The position numbers were made by a program, and so were the translations under genes. From Parundibacterium terreum (GTDB lineage: Bacteria > Pseudomonadota > Gammaproteobacteria > Burkholderiales > Burkholderiaceae_D): DNA of 64,000 nt. The notes beneath the pieces are model-generated. The model was not told where the DNA came from and made no database searches. It was given only the letters and a program-made list of their open reading frames with translations. Of the stretch, positions 35,709 to 46,500 are shown piece after piece; the stretch's first letter is position 1; each line of letters opens with the position of its first letter. The stretch lies in NCBI RefSeq assembly GCF_014636315.1, contig NZ_BMED01000003.1, positions 620,001 through 684,000 on the forward strand, given 5' to 3'.

Positions 35709-37349
35709 CTATTGTAACTGGCCATTCTCCGGCATCTCCCTCGCCAGCCTTTGCAGGAATGCTTCGCACTCAAATACGCTCAGTGTGCGCCGCGTGCCGT
35801 CTTCTGCGATGATATCGACCACTTCTTCCATTTCGCTGCGCAAGTCTGTGCTGGAGGCGTTGCGGGCCAGTTTGGGGGTGGGGAAGCGGTTGTTGTCGGC
35901 GATGGTCATGATGTCCTCCACCGCATCCACCAGCAGGCCGTAGCGTTCATCGCCGCGTTCCACGATCAATATCTTTGCCTGCGCGGTGTCGGCCAGCGGC
36001 GGCATCTGGTACAGGCCGCGCAGGTCGATAATACTGATCATCTGCTGGCGCAGGTTCAGTATGCCAAGCATGCAGGCCGGCATGCCGGGCGGCCTGATGA
36101 AATTATCGGAGAAATCAATGATTTCGCGTATCTGCCGGATCTCCACCGCAAAGGTATTTTCCAGCTGGAAGCTGATATACACGCGGCGCTGGATCTTTTT
36201 AGCTTCACGCTGCCCTTGCGCCGCCCCCTGGCTTTGACCTGCGAGCTTTTCCTCTTCCGGATACAGGTTGCTATGGCCGCGGCGCATCTCGACGATTTCG
36301 GTGCGCGAGAAAATCTCATGGTGGTTCAGGAAGATGATCTCGCCCACGCCCGGCTGTGAAATGCAGCCGCCGAACATGCCTGCGCGCGCCTTGCTGAGCA
36401 GTGGTATGGGCAATAGTTCGCTGGAAAAAAAGCTGATGATGCTATCCACAGAATCCACCAGAAAGCCAACCGAGGCGTCGCCTATGCGCGCCAGCACGAT
36501 GCGCTGATCCGGTGTAGCCTGCTGTTCCGCGCGCGGAGCATTCAGCAGCGTGGAAAAGTCCACCACGCCTACCTGGGTACCGCGAAAATTGATGCGGCCC
36601 AGGCATAGCTTGCTGTTCAGGATGGACGGCTGCAGTTCCGGCACGCGGATGATCTCCTGTATCGCTTCCATTTCAAAGGCGAAGGAACTGGCCCCCACAT
36701 GAAAACTCACGCACTGACGGCGAGCATTCTGGGTTTTGAAATGCAGGTCGCTTTGCTTCTGGTTCGCTGCCCGCAGCGCCAGCACTTGCGGCACGTTCTC
36801 TATATGGATCAGCGCGGAAGCATCCAGGATCTGCAGCAGGCGGCTGCCACCTGCAAGCAGGATGGTGCCGGCGATCACACCGTGCACATTTTCGCCTTCA
36901 TAGTACAGCGTGCTTCTTTGCTCCGGCCTGACGCGCAGGATTTCACCGGTCGTATCGAAGAGTATGCCGACCAGCACTTGCTCAAAATCGATAATCGCAA
37001 TGACCTGGCTGGGGTTGGATGCATCTGCATCCGGTTTGAACAGGCGGGCCAGGTTGATCACCGGGATGACAGTACCGCGTAGCGTGAACATGCCTTCCAA
37101 AAACGGCGGCGATAACGGCAGCGTGCTCATCTTTTCCGGATAATTCACCACCTCGCGTATGCAACTGGCCGGTAGCGAGAACTCGTCTCGTCCCAACAGG
37201 AAGGAGCCGAACAGTTCACTACCCGCTGCATTTACCGGTGGGGCCTGCTTTTTTGCTGCCGCAAGCCGGGCCGCTTCCGCAAATTGTTCGTCGCTGGCAT
37301 CGGCGGGCGGCATAGCCGTGGCCGATGCCGGCGTTTCCAGAACTTCCAT
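35709..37349 (-). CDS. Chemotaxis coupling protein with three CheW domains
   Basis: The 546-residue protein is built from three CheW-like domains, at about residues 45-185, 213-355 and 395-545. Each has an inner motif of the type I+EV.xYP/VP and a FRG/LRG-type turn (MFTLRGTVIPVINLA; INFRGTQVGVVDFS; ILNLRQQMISIIDLR). CheW domains bridge receptors and the kinase CheA; a triple version could link several receptors or replace the kinase-bound CheW. It is the last gene of the mcp-cheR-cheD operon, starting one base after the cheD stop. No cheA is in the window. A decayed copy of its 3' end is at 30602-30865. Confidence 0.85.
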   Translation of the reverse strand: MEVLETPASATAMPPADASDEQFAEAARLAAAKKQAPPVNAAGSELFGSFLLGRDEFSLPASCIREVVNYPEKMSTLPLSPPFLEGMFTLRGTVIPVINLARLFKPDADASNPSQVIAIIDFEQVLVGILFDTTGEILRVRPEQRSTLYYEGENVHGVIAGTILLAGGSRLLQILDASALIHIENVPQVLALRAANQKQSDLHFKTQNARRQCVSFHVGASSFAFEMEAIQEIIRVPELQPSILNSKLCLGRINFRGTQVGVVDFSTLLNAPRAEQQATPDQRIVLARIGDASVGFLVDSVDSIISFFSSELLPIPLLSKARAGMFGGCISQPGVGEIIFLNHHEIFSRTEIVEMRRGHSNLYPEEEKLAGQSQGAAQGQREAKKIQRRVYISFQLENTFAVEIRQIREIIDFSDNFIRPPGMPACMLGILNLRQQMISIIDLRGLYQMPPLADTAQAKILIVERGDERYGLLVDAVEDIMTIADNNRFPTPKLARNASSTDLRSEMEEVVDIIAEDGTRRTLSVFECEAFLQRLAREMPENGQLQ

Positions 37350-37350
37350 G

Positions 37351-37824
37351 TCAATTCCTTTGCGGTAGGATTTCCGTGATGGAGTAGCTTTGATCTGCGC
37401 AATCGATCAGTATCTTGCGGCCGCACTTGCCGCCCAGATCGCAATATGCGACTTGCAGCCCGGTTTGCGTCAGGTATTTTTTTGCGGCAGCACAATTGAG
37501 CTGGCCTACCTGAAACAGTGGTGAAGGATTTTTAAGCATTTGCGCGCCGCCAGTGAGGATGACCTCGATGTCGGGATAATCCTCTTCCTTGGCGCGCATC
37601 AGTTTCAGCAGCGAAGGCACGGCCTGGTTCACATAGCGCGCGCCCAGGTTGGCGACCGGAGTTGGCGCTTCCGGCAGCAGGCAATGGGCCAGGCCGCAGC
37701 GGCCGGCTTTTTTCCAGATGAATCCTATCCCCACGCAGGACCCCAGCACGGCCTGCAGCAAATCATGGTGGGCGCCCACCTTGACTTCGCCCATGCCGAC
37801 TTCCAGGTGATGGTAGGCAATCAT
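37351..37824 (-). CDS. cheD: Chemoreceptor glutamine deamidase CheD
   Basis: The 157-residue enzyme deamidates glutamines of chemoreceptors to methylatable glutamates. It has the conserved catalytic Cys-His set: LQAVLGSCVGIGF (Cys nucleophile) and GLAHCLLPEA (His), and later VILTGGAQML. Its length is normal for the family. The start overlaps cheR by four bases. It works on the receptor encoded two genes upstream and, in many bacteria, also binds the phosphatase CheC, which is not seen here. Confidence 0.93.
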   Translation of the reverse strand: MIAYHHLEVGMGEVKVGAHHDLLQAVLGSCVGIGFIWKKAGRCGLAHCLLPEAPTPVANLGARYVNQAVPSLLKLMRAKEEDYPDIEVILTGGAQMLKNPSPLFQVGQLNCAAAKKYLTQTGLQVAYCDLGGKCGRKILIDCADQSYSITEILPQRN

Positions 37825-38681
37825 GCGGCTGCTCCCTGTAGATGCTCATCGTTGAGCATGTCGTTATTGATGCGGTATACCAGCGGCAGTTCCAACTGAT
37901 ACCTGGTGTTCATATGACCGATGGAATCCGACTCTCCGACGACCAGCCGCGCCTGCGGCTTCATGCTGTGCAGCACATTGGCGAGTACCTTTTGCTGGTG
38001 CTCCACATCAAAATAGATCAGCACATTGCGCAGGAAGACGATATCGAATTTCTTTGCCGATCGCAGCGAAGACAGCAGGTTGTGCGGGCTAAAGCTGACA
38101 AACTGTTTCAGCTCATCGCTGACCTTGACGCCGCCTGCAACGGCGCTGAAATATTTCTGGAACAACTGAGGATGAGATTCCTTCACGCGCTCCACCGACC
38201 GGCCCGCATATACTCCCACCGTGGCGGTGGCCAGCATGCTCTGCGAGATGTCGGTGCCCAGAATCTGGTAGTGGAAACCCTTGATCAGTCTTTGAAATTC
38301 CGCGCATAACATCGCAATGGAATATACCTCCTCGCCGCTGGCAGAGGCGGCGGACCATATCCTCAGGCATTCACCGGGGTGCTGTCTTGTCCATTGCGGC
38401 AAAAACTGTGCGGCAAAAAATTTCCATATCTGGGGCGTACGAAAAAACAGCGTGTCATTGGTGGTCACCATGTCAATGAAGTAGGGCACTTCATTGACAT
38501 CACGTTCCAGCCTGCTCAGATAGTCGTGGTAATTGTCGAGCGCCAGCGCCTGCAGCCGGGGCCGCAGGCGCCTTTCCAGCAGGATGCTCTTTTTTTCGCT
38601 GATAGAAATGCCGGTGTGCTTGCGTATCAGCACAATCAAGGCTGCCAGCGTGGCAGCGTTGAGCCCGGCTTCCTGTGTCAT
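37821..38681 (-). CDS. cheR: Chemoreceptor methyltransferase CheR
   Basis: The 286-residue enzyme methylates receptor glutamates with S-adenosylmethionine. The N-terminal helical domain has GISISEKKSILLERRLRPRL. The SAM domain shows TTNDTLFFRTP, IWSAASASGEEVYSIAML, ILGTDIS and FDIVFLRNVLIYFD. The normal catalytic phrase is TNET-FFR; here it reads TNDTLFFR, a mild change. It lies four bases after the receptor gene and overlaps cheD, so the order is mcp-cheR-cheD-cheW. No tetratricopeptide tail is present. Confidence 0.93.
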   Translation of the reverse strand: MTQEAGLNAATLAALIVLIRKHTGISISEKKSILLERRLRPRLQALALDNYHDYLSRLERDVNEVPYFIDMVTTNDTLFFRTPQIWKFFAAQFLPQWTRQHPGECLRIWSAASASGEEVYSIAMLCAEFQRLIKGFHYQILGTDISQSMLATATVGVYAGRSVERVKESHPQLFQKYFSAVAGGVKVSDELKQFVSFSPHNLLSSLRSAKKFDIVFLRNVLIYFDVEHQQKVLANVLHSMKPQARLVVGESDSIGHMNTRYQLELPLVYRINNDMLNDEHLQGAAA

Positions 38682-38685
38682 GGCG

Positions 38686-40383
38686 TTATACCACGAAGCC
38701 CGACACAGCCTGGTTCATTTCTCCAGCGCGTCTGTTCAGCTCGTCGGTAGAGCGGGCGATGCTGTCGCAGCTGGCGGCGGATTTTTCCGCTTCTTCGGCA
38801 ATGTACTGGATCGCGGTGCTGACCTCTCTCGCTGTCAGCAACTGCTCGTTCGCTGCCTTGGAAATGTCCGAGATGGCCAGCGTGGTTTTGGATACGCCTG
38901 AAACGATCTTGTCGAAGGCATCGCTGGCCTTCTTGGAAATTTCGCTGCCGGCGGAAACCCTTTTTACCGATTCATTGATCAGCTTGGAGATTTCCTTGGT
39001 CGCCTGCGATGAGCGCTCGGCCAGCTTGCGCACTTCATCCGCTACGACAGAGAAGCCCAGTCCGTGCTCGCCGGCGCGCGCCGCTTCAATAGCCGCATTG
39101 AAGGCCAGCATATTGGTCTGGCTGGCGATCTCACTGATGACCTTGACGATCTCGCCTATATCTTCCGAGGAGCGGTTGATCAGGTCCATCGCCTCTATCG
39201 ATTTGGCGACGGCCTTGGCGCCTACTTCGGCTTCTTCCTGCGTTGATTTGGCCAGGTAATCGGCATTCGAGGTATTGTCGGCGATGGAGTTGATGGACTG
39301 GGTCAGGCCGTCAATCGATGCATTCATTTGTTCTACTGTTGCGCCCAGCGCCTGGGTGCCCAGCGCGACTTCGCCGGAGCGTTCCGCAATCGTATTGGAT
39401 GACACGGCAAAGCCGTTGGCGGAGTTGACTACGTCGCCGATTACCGCACGCAGATCCCCTATCATTTTGCGTATGCCATCGGCCAGCAGGTCTATCGGTT
39501 CCGTTCCTTCCACCTTGATCTCGCAGGTCAGGTCGCCCTGTGCGGCACGCGCCACGGACTCTAGCAATTGATTGACTTTGCGGCTGTCATTTTCTGCTTT
39601 TTCCTTGATGCTTCTTTCCATATGCACCTGTTCGGTGATGTCGATGGCAAACTTCACCACCTTGTAGGGCTTGCCATTCAGGTCAAGGATGGGATTGTAG
39701 GTCGCCTGTATCCATACTTCCTTGCCGTCGTTGCCGACGCGCCGGTAGCGCCCGCTATCGAATTCGCCGCGATTCAGCTTTTGCCAGAAGCGCTTATAGT
39801 CGGAGCTATTGGCATATTCAGTCTCCACAAACATCCTGTGATGCTCGCCTTTGATATCTTCCAGCGTGTATCCCATCACATCCAGGAAGTTCTGATTGGC
39901 GTTAAGCACGGTGCCGTTCATATCGAATTCAATGACGGCCTGGGCCTTGTCTATCGCGTTGACCTTGCCTTCATATTCTGCGTTGTTGAGTTTTTCTGCG
40001 GTGACGTCATTGGCAAACTTGATGACCTTATACGGTTTGCCGTTGTTGCCGATGATGGGATTGTAAGAAGCGCTGATCCAGACCTCATCGCCATTTTTGG
40101 CTATGCGCTTGTATTCGCCCTGGTCGAATTCGCCGCTTGCCAGCTTTTTCCAGAACTGTTTGTATTCCAGAGATTTGGCGTAGGCTGGATCACAGAATAG
40201 AGAGTGGTGCTTGCCGCGCACTTCGTCCAGCGTGTAGCCCAGCGTGTGAAGGAAATTATCATTCGCGTGCAGGATGGTGCCATCCAGTTCAAATTCAATC
40301 AGCGCCTGCACCCGGTTCAGTGCGGTATTGATGGCATGAAGATCCTGCTCCTGGGCATCGCCCACTTGTTTGGTCGCTTCCAT
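38686..40383 (-). CDS. Soluble methyl-accepting protein with two PAS domains (BdlA-like)
   Basis: The 565-residue receptor has no membrane segment. Two PAS domains (about 20-130 and 145-255; both have the [14 protein letters not shown] / [14 protein letters not shown] phrase) suggest sensing of redox, oxygen or a flavin/heme-linked signal. A short HAMP-like stretch near 275-325 leads into the signalling domain with the hairpin tip [20 protein letters not shown] and [16 protein letters not shown]. The layout is that of BdlA, which in Pseudomonas controls biofilm dispersal. It starts the mcp-cheR-cheD-cheW operon. There is no C-terminal pentapeptide tether. Confidence 0.88.
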   Translation of the reverse strand: MEATKQVGDAQEQDLHAINTALNRVQALIEFELDGTILHANDNFLHTLGYTLDEVRGKHHSLFCDPAYAKSLEYKQFWKKLASGEFDQGEYKRIAKNGDEVWISASYNPIIGNNGKPYKVIKFANDVTAEKLNNAEYEGKVNAIDKAQAVIEFDMNGTVLNANQNFLDVMGYTLEDIKGEHHRMFVETEYANSSDYKRFWQKLNRGEFDSGRYRRVGNDGKEVWIQATYNPILDLNGKPYKVVKFAIDITEQVHMERSIKEKAENDSRKVNQLLESVARAAQGDLTCEIKVEGTEPIDLLADGIRKMIGDLRAVIGDVVNSANGFAVSSNTIAERSGEVALGTQALGATVEQMNASIDGLTQSINSIADNTSNADYLAKSTQEEAEVGAKAVAKSIEAMDLINRSSEDIGEIVKVISEIASQTNMLAFNAAIEAARAGEHGLGFSVVADEVRKLAERSSQATKEISKLINESVKRVSAGSEISKKASDAFDKIVSGVSKTTLAISDISKAANEQLLTAREVSTAIQYIAEEAEKSAASCDSIARSTDELNRRAGEMNQAVSGFVV

Positions 40384-40769
40384 ATCTTTCCCTTTAAATG
40401 CTTACTCAATGCCTCTCGGAGACGCGAAATTCAGGAGTAGGAATTGATGCCGCGGACTGAGCTTAATTTTTATGGAATTTACACTTTGGAGGCGAAGTTA
40501 CCAGTGGAAAGGCAGCCATATTGATCACCGTCGAAAGTGTGATGAAATAATCAAATTGCTAAAACAGGTAGATCTGTCCGGATTTGATCAAACTACTATC
40601 GATAACTTAAGACAAGACTAGCTTTAAACAGGACTGTTAAAAAAGTCATTTTGACTATACCCGATAAAAGACTGGCCGCATGCCTGTAATATTTCACAGG
40701 TCAGAGCAGGGAAAACGAGGTTTGTTGGGGGAGTGAAATTGTTCCTGCGAGTGATGCCGTATAGCATGA
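40384..40769. other. Gene-free gap upstream of the receptor gene
   Basis: These roughly 390 bases have no supported gene. The receptor gene has AAAGGGAAAG as ribosome site. I see no clear sigma-28 (flagellar) promoter; a CCCGATAA string near 40658 is on the opposite strand. Confidence 0.35.
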
Positions 40770-40806
40770 AAAAGAGGGATTACTCATGCGAGCAATCCCT
40801 CTTTTA
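40770..40806 (-). terminator. Terminator of the RND efflux operon
   Basis: AAAGAGGGATT pairs with AATCCCTCTTT around ACTCATGCGAGC; A and T tracts flank the stem, so it is intrinsically bidirectional. It lies about 70 bases beyond the stop of the outer-membrane channel gene on the minus strand. Confidence 0.85.
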
Positions 40807-40876
40807 TCTTAGGCGTAGCAGCATTACTGTGGCGCAAATGGTCTAATTCATTCGCCTTAGTGATACGCCTGCCTTA

Positions 40877-42331
40877 TTACTTGGCTGCCTGCAAGGAGCC
40901 TGCTTCCCAGCCGCCGCCTAGTGCCTTGATCAGATAGACCGAGGTGAGCATCTGCTGGCCGCGAATTTGCACGTTCTGGCGCTGGTTGTTCAATAAGGCT
41001 TGCTGCGCAGTAATGACATCCAGGTAAGTATCCAGGCCGCCGGTATAGCGGTCGTTTGCCAGGTCCAGCACGCGCTGCGAACTTCGCACGCTGGCTTCTG
41101 CCTGCTTTCCGGCATTGCCAAGCGTGGTGAGGCCGTAGATGCCGTCTTCCACTTCCTGCATGGCAACCAGTACGCTTTGGCGGTAGCCCGCGACCGAAGC
41201 GGTATACGAGGCTTCGCTGATCTTGACCGTGGCGCTGGTCTTGCCGGCATCAAACAGGGTTTGCGTCAGGCTGGCGCCCAGTGACCATAGCAGGCTCGGC
41301 GCGCTCAGCAGATTGCTCATTTGCGTACTGTCCCAGCCGCCGTTGGCGCCGAGCAGGATGGTGGGGAAATAGGCTGAGCGTGCGACGCCTATATTGGCGT
41401 TAGCCGCAGCGATAGCGCGTTCCGCCGCAGCAACGTCAGGGCGGCGCTGCAAGACATCGGACGGCAAGCCTACCGGCACCGCGGGCGGGCTCATTTTGAC
41501 CAGCGCCGGTTCCAGCCTGAAACTGGGCGCTGGAGTGCCGGTCATCGTGGCCAGCGCGTGTTCATACTGCGCGCGGCGGTTGCGCAGCAATTCCAATTGG
41601 GTCTTGCTGGTGTCCAGCGTGGCTTGCTGTTGCGCCAGGTCCAGGCCGGAAGCTGCTCCAAGTTCATGCCTTGCACTGATGAACTCCAGCGCCTTTTTTT
41701 GCAGGGTAATGCCCTGATGCACGACATCTATCTCCGCATCCAGCGCGCGCAGGTTGAAATAATCTGCCGCCAGCTCGGAGGCCAGCACCAGCCGCGTGTT
41801 TTCAAAATCTGCTGCCGCCTGCTCGGAGCTGGCCTTGGCGCTGGCTACCGTGCTGCGCACCCGGCCGAACAGGTCTGCTTCATAATTGACGGCAAAGCCA
41901 AGCTGCACGTTGTTCTGTACCGTGGACTGGATGGTGGTGCCGTAGGCAGACAAGGGGCGGTCGGCCGAAGTCTTTTGTCGTGCCGCACCAGCCTGCAGAC
42001 CCACTTGCGGGAACAGGCCTGCCGCGCTGACGCTGACTTGCGCGCGCGCCTGTTCCAGTCGCGCTGCGGCAATTTGCAGGTTCTGGTTTTGCGTTGCCAC
42101 CAGTTGTTCCAGGCGATTCAATTCCTCGTCCTGGAACAATTCCCACCAGTTGCCTTTCAGCGCGTGATCGCCGGGCACGGCTTCGCGGAACGGCGATGTC
42201 GATTGCCATGCCTGTGGCATACCTACTTCAGGTTTCTTGTATTCGGGGGCAGCGGCGCAGCCTGCCAGCGCTATGGCAACTGCCAGTACGCTCAGGCTGC
42301 CCAGCTTATATAGTGGATAACGCGCGTTCAT
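40877..42331 (-). CDS. Outer-membrane efflux channel of the NodT/OprM type
   Basis: The 484-residue lipoprotein precursor has a signal ending in ALAGCAA and two TolC-like repeats, each rich in long helices (LEQLVATQNQNLQIAAARLEQARAQ; LASELAADYFNLRALDAEIDVV; LDLANDRYTGGLDTYLDVITAQQALL). It forms a trimer from the outer membrane into the periplasm. It overlaps the adaptor gene by four bases and completes a permease-adaptor-channel operon. The NodT-family layout is common to RND systems exporting drugs or plant and aromatic compounds; the substrate is unknown. Confidence 0.93.
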   Translation of the reverse strand: MNARYPLYKLGSLSVLAVAIALAGCAAAPEYKKPEVGMPQAWQSTSPFREAVPGDHALKGNWWELFQDEELNRLEQLVATQNQNLQIAAARLEQARAQVSVSAAGLFPQVGLQAGAARQKTSADRPLSAYGTTIQSTVQNNVQLGFAVNYEADLFGRVRSTVASAKASSEQAAADFENTRLVLASELAADYFNLRALDAEIDVVHQGITLQKKALEFISARHELGAASGLDLAQQQATLDTSKTQLELLRNRRAQYEHALATMTGTPAPSFRLEPALVKMSPPAVPVGLPSDVLQRRPDVAAAERAIAAANANIGVARSAYFPTILLGANGGWDSTQMSNLLSAPSLLWSLGASLTQTLFDAGKTSATVKISEASYTASVAGYRQSVLVAMQEVEDGIYGLTTLGNAGKQAEASVRSSQRVLDLANDRYTGGLDTYLDVITAQQALLNNQRQNVQIRGQQMLTSVYLIKALGGGWEAGSLQAAK

Positions 42332-43575
42332 GAACCCGCTTTCTTTGCGGCGGCCGCTGCTTTGGCTTGCACCACGGTCACAGTGTCATTGTCGGCAAGC
42401 GAATCGGCAGGGTTCAGGATCAGCTTGTCGGCTGGCGTGATGCCATCCAGGATTTCCAGGGCATTGCCCAGGTCATGGCCTATGCTTACTGCGCGCAGTT
42501 TCACGGTTCCCTTGTCATCCACGACAGCAATGCGGGTGCCCTCAGGGCGGAACAAAATCACGTTGGACGGCACCACCAGCGCATTGGAACTGCCGCTGAC
42601 CGGCAAGGCCACCTGCACATAGGATCCTGCCAGCAAGGTGTTGTCGCGGTTGGGCAGATTGATTTCCAGTTGCAGCGTGCGGGTCGCCGCATCGATTGCA
42701 CCGGCAGTTCTTGCCACTGTGCCCTGGAACACCTGGCCGCCCAGCTCGGTTTGCGTGACCTTGACTGTATCGCCGATCTTGATGCGCTGGGCATAGGCTT
42801 GCGGCACATACACATACACGCGCAGCTTATCCACTTGCGCCAGCGTAAACAGCGCGCGTCCTGCGCCGCCGTTGCCGGCATCGATCAAGTCACCTATCTC
42901 CACGTTGCGGCGCGTGATCACACCGGCAAATGGCGCTGTTACTTTCTTGAAGCCTTCCAGTTTTTGCAGGCGGCGTACATTCGCATCTGCGGCCGCAAGA
43001 TTGGCCTGCGCCTGGGTAAAGGCGCTGCTTCGTTCATTAAGTTCCTGCTGCGTGACCGCATCTTTCTTGCGCAGGGCTTCCCAGCGCTCCGCCGACGATT
43101 TTGCCAGATCGAGGCTGGATGCGGCCTGCTGGCGCGCGGCGATGGCTTGCGATAATTGCTGGTCCACTTCCGGCGTATCGATTTCTGCGAGCACTTCGCC
43201 CTTGGCGACCTTGGCGCCTATATCCTTATTCCAGCGCAATACATAGCCGCTGCTGCGAGCATAGATAGGGGATTCTATGATGCCCTGCAAGGTACCGGGC
43301 AAGGTCAGTGCGTCGCTATTGCCGGCCGCCTTGGCATTGACTGTCGTCACATACTGTTTGGCATGTTCGGTGGTAGATTCCACCAGCGCACGTGCATTGA
43401 CGATGCGCATTGCGATTGTGGCCGCAGCGCCCAGCAGCAGCAAGCCGAGTATGGATGCGCCGATGAGTTTGGCGCGTTTAAGGATGGGCCCGCGATGCGG
43501 GTGATGATGCGCATGCGGCTCGCCGCTGGCCTGCGCGCTATGTATACCAAGGACGGCGTGACGTTTATCGGACAT
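42328..43575 (-). CDS. RND efflux periplasmic adaptor (membrane-fusion protein)
   Basis: The 415-residue protein has one N-terminal membrane segment (LIGASILGLLLLGAAATIAM) after a His-rich cytoplasmic lead (HAHHHPHRGP). Then come lipoyl-like halves (GIIESPIYARSSGYVLRWNKDIGAKVAKGEVLAEIDTP), a helical hairpin and a beta-barrel part (VTAPFAGVITRRNVEIGDLI). It links the inner-membrane pump with the outer-membrane channel. It starts one base after the permease stop on the same strand. The histidine-rich N terminus (residues 17-28) could bind metal, but such leads also occur in drug-efflux adaptors. Confidence 0.92.
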   Translation of the reverse strand: MSDKRHAVLGIHSAQASGEPHAHHHPHRGPILKRAKLIGASILGLLLLGAAATIAMRIVNARALVESTTEHAKQYVTTVNAKAAGNSDALTLPGTLQGIIESPIYARSSGYVLRWNKDIGAKVAKGEVLAEIDTPEVDQQLSQAIAARQQAASSLDLAKSSAERWEALRKKDAVTQQELNERSSAFTQAQANLAAADANVRRLQKLEGFKKVTAPFAGVITRRNVEIGDLIDAGNGGAGRALFTLAQVDKLRVYVYVPQAYAQRIKIGDTVKVTQTELGGQVFQGTVARTAGAIDAATRTLQLEINLPNRDNTLLAGSYVQVALPVSGSSNALVVPSNVILFRPEGTRIAVVDDKGTVKLRAVSIGHDLGNALEILDGITPADKLILNPADSLADNDTVTVVQAKAAAAAKKAGS

Positions 43576-43576
43576 A

Positions 43577-46500
43577 TCAGGAATTCCCTTCTTCTACAGC
43601 AGGCGATGATGAGTGAGGCTGGCTGGCCGTGTGAGGGCTGGCCTTTTTGCGGTGTTCCAGGTAGCGGTGGATGCCGGCAAAGACAATAGGTACAAAGAAC
43701 AATGTTGAAATCGTTGCAAACAGCAGCCCGCCGATCACGGCCCGGCCCAGCGGTGCATTCTGTTCGGCGCCTTCACCCAGGCCGATCGCCATCGGTATCA
43801 TGCCTATGATCATCGCCAGCGCCGTCATTAGCACCGGCCGGATGCGCGTGGCCCCAGCTTCCAGCGCTGCCGACAGCGGCGGCAAGCCTTCATTCAGGCG
43901 CTGGCGGGCGAAGGACACCATCAGGATACTATTGGCGGTGGCGACGCCCATCGTCATGATCGCGCCTGTCAGTGCCGGCACGCTGAGGGTGGTGCCGGTA
44001 AGGAACAGCATCCAGGCGATACCGGCCAGCGCGGCAGGCAGGGCGGTAACGATAATAAAGGCATCAACCCAGGACTGGAAGTTGACCACGATCAGCAGGT
44101 AGACCAACACAATCGCCATCAGCAAGCCTATGCCCAGGCCGATGAAGGAGGTTTTCATGGTTTCTACCTGGCCGCGTATCACGATGCGCGTGCCGCGCGG
44201 CAGTTCCGTACGGAGCTGGTCTACCAGTTTTTCTACCTGGCCCGACACACTGCCGAGGTCTTTGCCGTCCACGCTCACAAAGAGATCAATGACAGGCGTA
44301 ATGTTGTAGTGTGAGACCACCGCCATCTGCTGCGCCGGCTTGACCTGCACCAGATTGCTGAGCAATTGCGAAGGCACGATGCCGTTGCCCGCAGTGCTGG
44401 AGACCGAGCTGGCGCGCACCGGCGTACGCAGCAGCGCGTTGAGGTCGCTGACCTGGTGCTGCGGGGTTTGCACCGCAATGCTATACACCACGCCGTTCAC
44501 CGGATTGAGCCAGAAAGCAGGCGCGGTCTGGAAGCTGCCTGACAGGGAAACCAGCAGGTTTTGCGCCACATCGACCGGATTCAGGCCCAGTTGCTTGATC
44601 TGGCTGCGATCCATGTCCAGCGCCAGCGTAGGCTGGTCCATTTTTTGCTGAATATGCACGTCCACCGCGCCAGGAATCTGCTTAACCTGTTTCATCAGCT
44701 TGCTGGCGTACGCATAGTTGGTAGGCAGGTCAGCGCCGGCAATCTGTACGTCCAGCGCCGCCGGCAAACCGAAGTTGAGGATCTGGGTCACGATATCTGC
44801 CGGCTGGAAGAAAAACTCCAGTCCAGGGAAGCGCTTTGGCAATTCCTTGCGCAGTTGTTCCACGTACGCGCCGGTGGGGCTGTGGCCTTCGTTCAGCGAC
44901 ACCAGGATTTCGCCGTCCAGCGTGCCTATCGTGCCGGCATTGCTGTACGACAGATTGATACCGCTGTAGGGCAGGCCGAGATTGTCCAGCACCGTGCCGA
45001 TTTCTTTTGCCGGGATGATCTCGCGTATTGCTTTTTCCACTTCATCCGCCAGACGCGCGGTTTCTTCTATACGGGTACCGGTCGGCGCGCGCATGTGCAG
45101 TCGTATCTGGCCGGAATCGACGCCGGGGAAGAAGTCGCGCCCCAGCCCAAATACCAGGCCGCAGGACAAGACGCAAAAAGCCAGGAAGATGCTGCCGAAG
45201 GTTTTTCTGTGGGTGAGCAGGGTGGACAGGATGATGATGTAGCCACCACGGAATTTTTCAAATGCCGCATCAAAGCCGCGATATACCCTTTGCAGCAGGC
45301 TAGGCTTGGCGTTGGGATCTACATGCGCCTTGTCCATCATCAGCATGACCATGGTAGGCACCAGCGTACGCGACAGTACATAGGATGCCAGCATCGCAAA
45401 GACCACCGCTTCTGCCAGTGGCACGAACAGGTAGCGCGCCACGCCGGTCAGGAAGAACATGGGTAGGAAGACGATACAGATACACAGCGTGGAGACCAGC
45501 GCCGGGATGGCAATTTCACCGGCGCCGTCCAGGATGGCCTTGTGCAGATCCGAACCCTGATGCAAATGCCGTTCTATATTCTCGATGGTCACCGTGGCAT
45601 CATCCACGAGGATACCCACCGCCAGCGCCAGTCCGCCCAGCGTCATGATATTGATGGTCTCGCCCAGCGCATACAGCGCAATGATCGATGCCAGGATGGA
45701 CAGCGGGATCGATACCGCGATAATGCAGGTGCTGCGCCAGTTGCCGAGGAATAAAAGGATCATTGCGGCAGTCAGCACCGCCGCGATCAGTGCTTCATGG
45801 ACGACGCCGGTGATTGCTGCTTTCACGAATACGGATTGATCAAACAATTGAGTGATCTTCAGTTCCTTGGGCAGGGTTTGCATCGCAGCCGGCAAGATGC
45901 CGCGCAAGGTATTGACGATGTCCAGCGTGGAGGAACCGCCGTTTTTTAGTACCGACAGCAGTACGCCGCGCTCGCCGTTCTGGCGCACGATATTGGTCTG
46001 CGGTGAAAATCCATCGCGTACCCGCGCCACTTCGGACAGATAGGTGGTGGTGCCGTTCTTGTTCAGTACAGGGATATTGTTCAGCCCGGCGATGGTGTCG
46101 GGCGAACCATTCATGTTGACGTTGAACTCGGTCGTGCCTATCTTGGCCGTGCCGGACGGCAGCGCCAGGTTTTGCGCATTGACCGCGGTGACAACATCGG
46201 TCGGCGTCAGTCCCTTGGACAGCAGCGCCTGGGTATCCAGATCAACCGAGACCAGCCGCGATTTGCCGCCGAAAGGAAACGGCACGGCGGCACCGGGGAT
46301 GGTGATCAGCTGGGGCCTGAGGAAGTTGACGGCGGTATCGAACAGCGATTGCTCCGTCATCGTTGCGCTGGACAGGCCCAGCTGGATGACGGGGATGCTG
46401 GAGGCAGAATACTTGATGACCAGCGGCGGCGTAATACCCGCAGGCAGTTGGCGCAGCTGTGCCTGCTCAATGGAGACGACCTGCGCAATCGCCGTCTGGA

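Noticed and set aside
40630..40665. Sigma-28 flagellar promoter for the receptor operon
   Set aside because: A CCCGATAA string is present, but on the plus strand and with wrong spacing to TAAA; the operon is on the minus strand.
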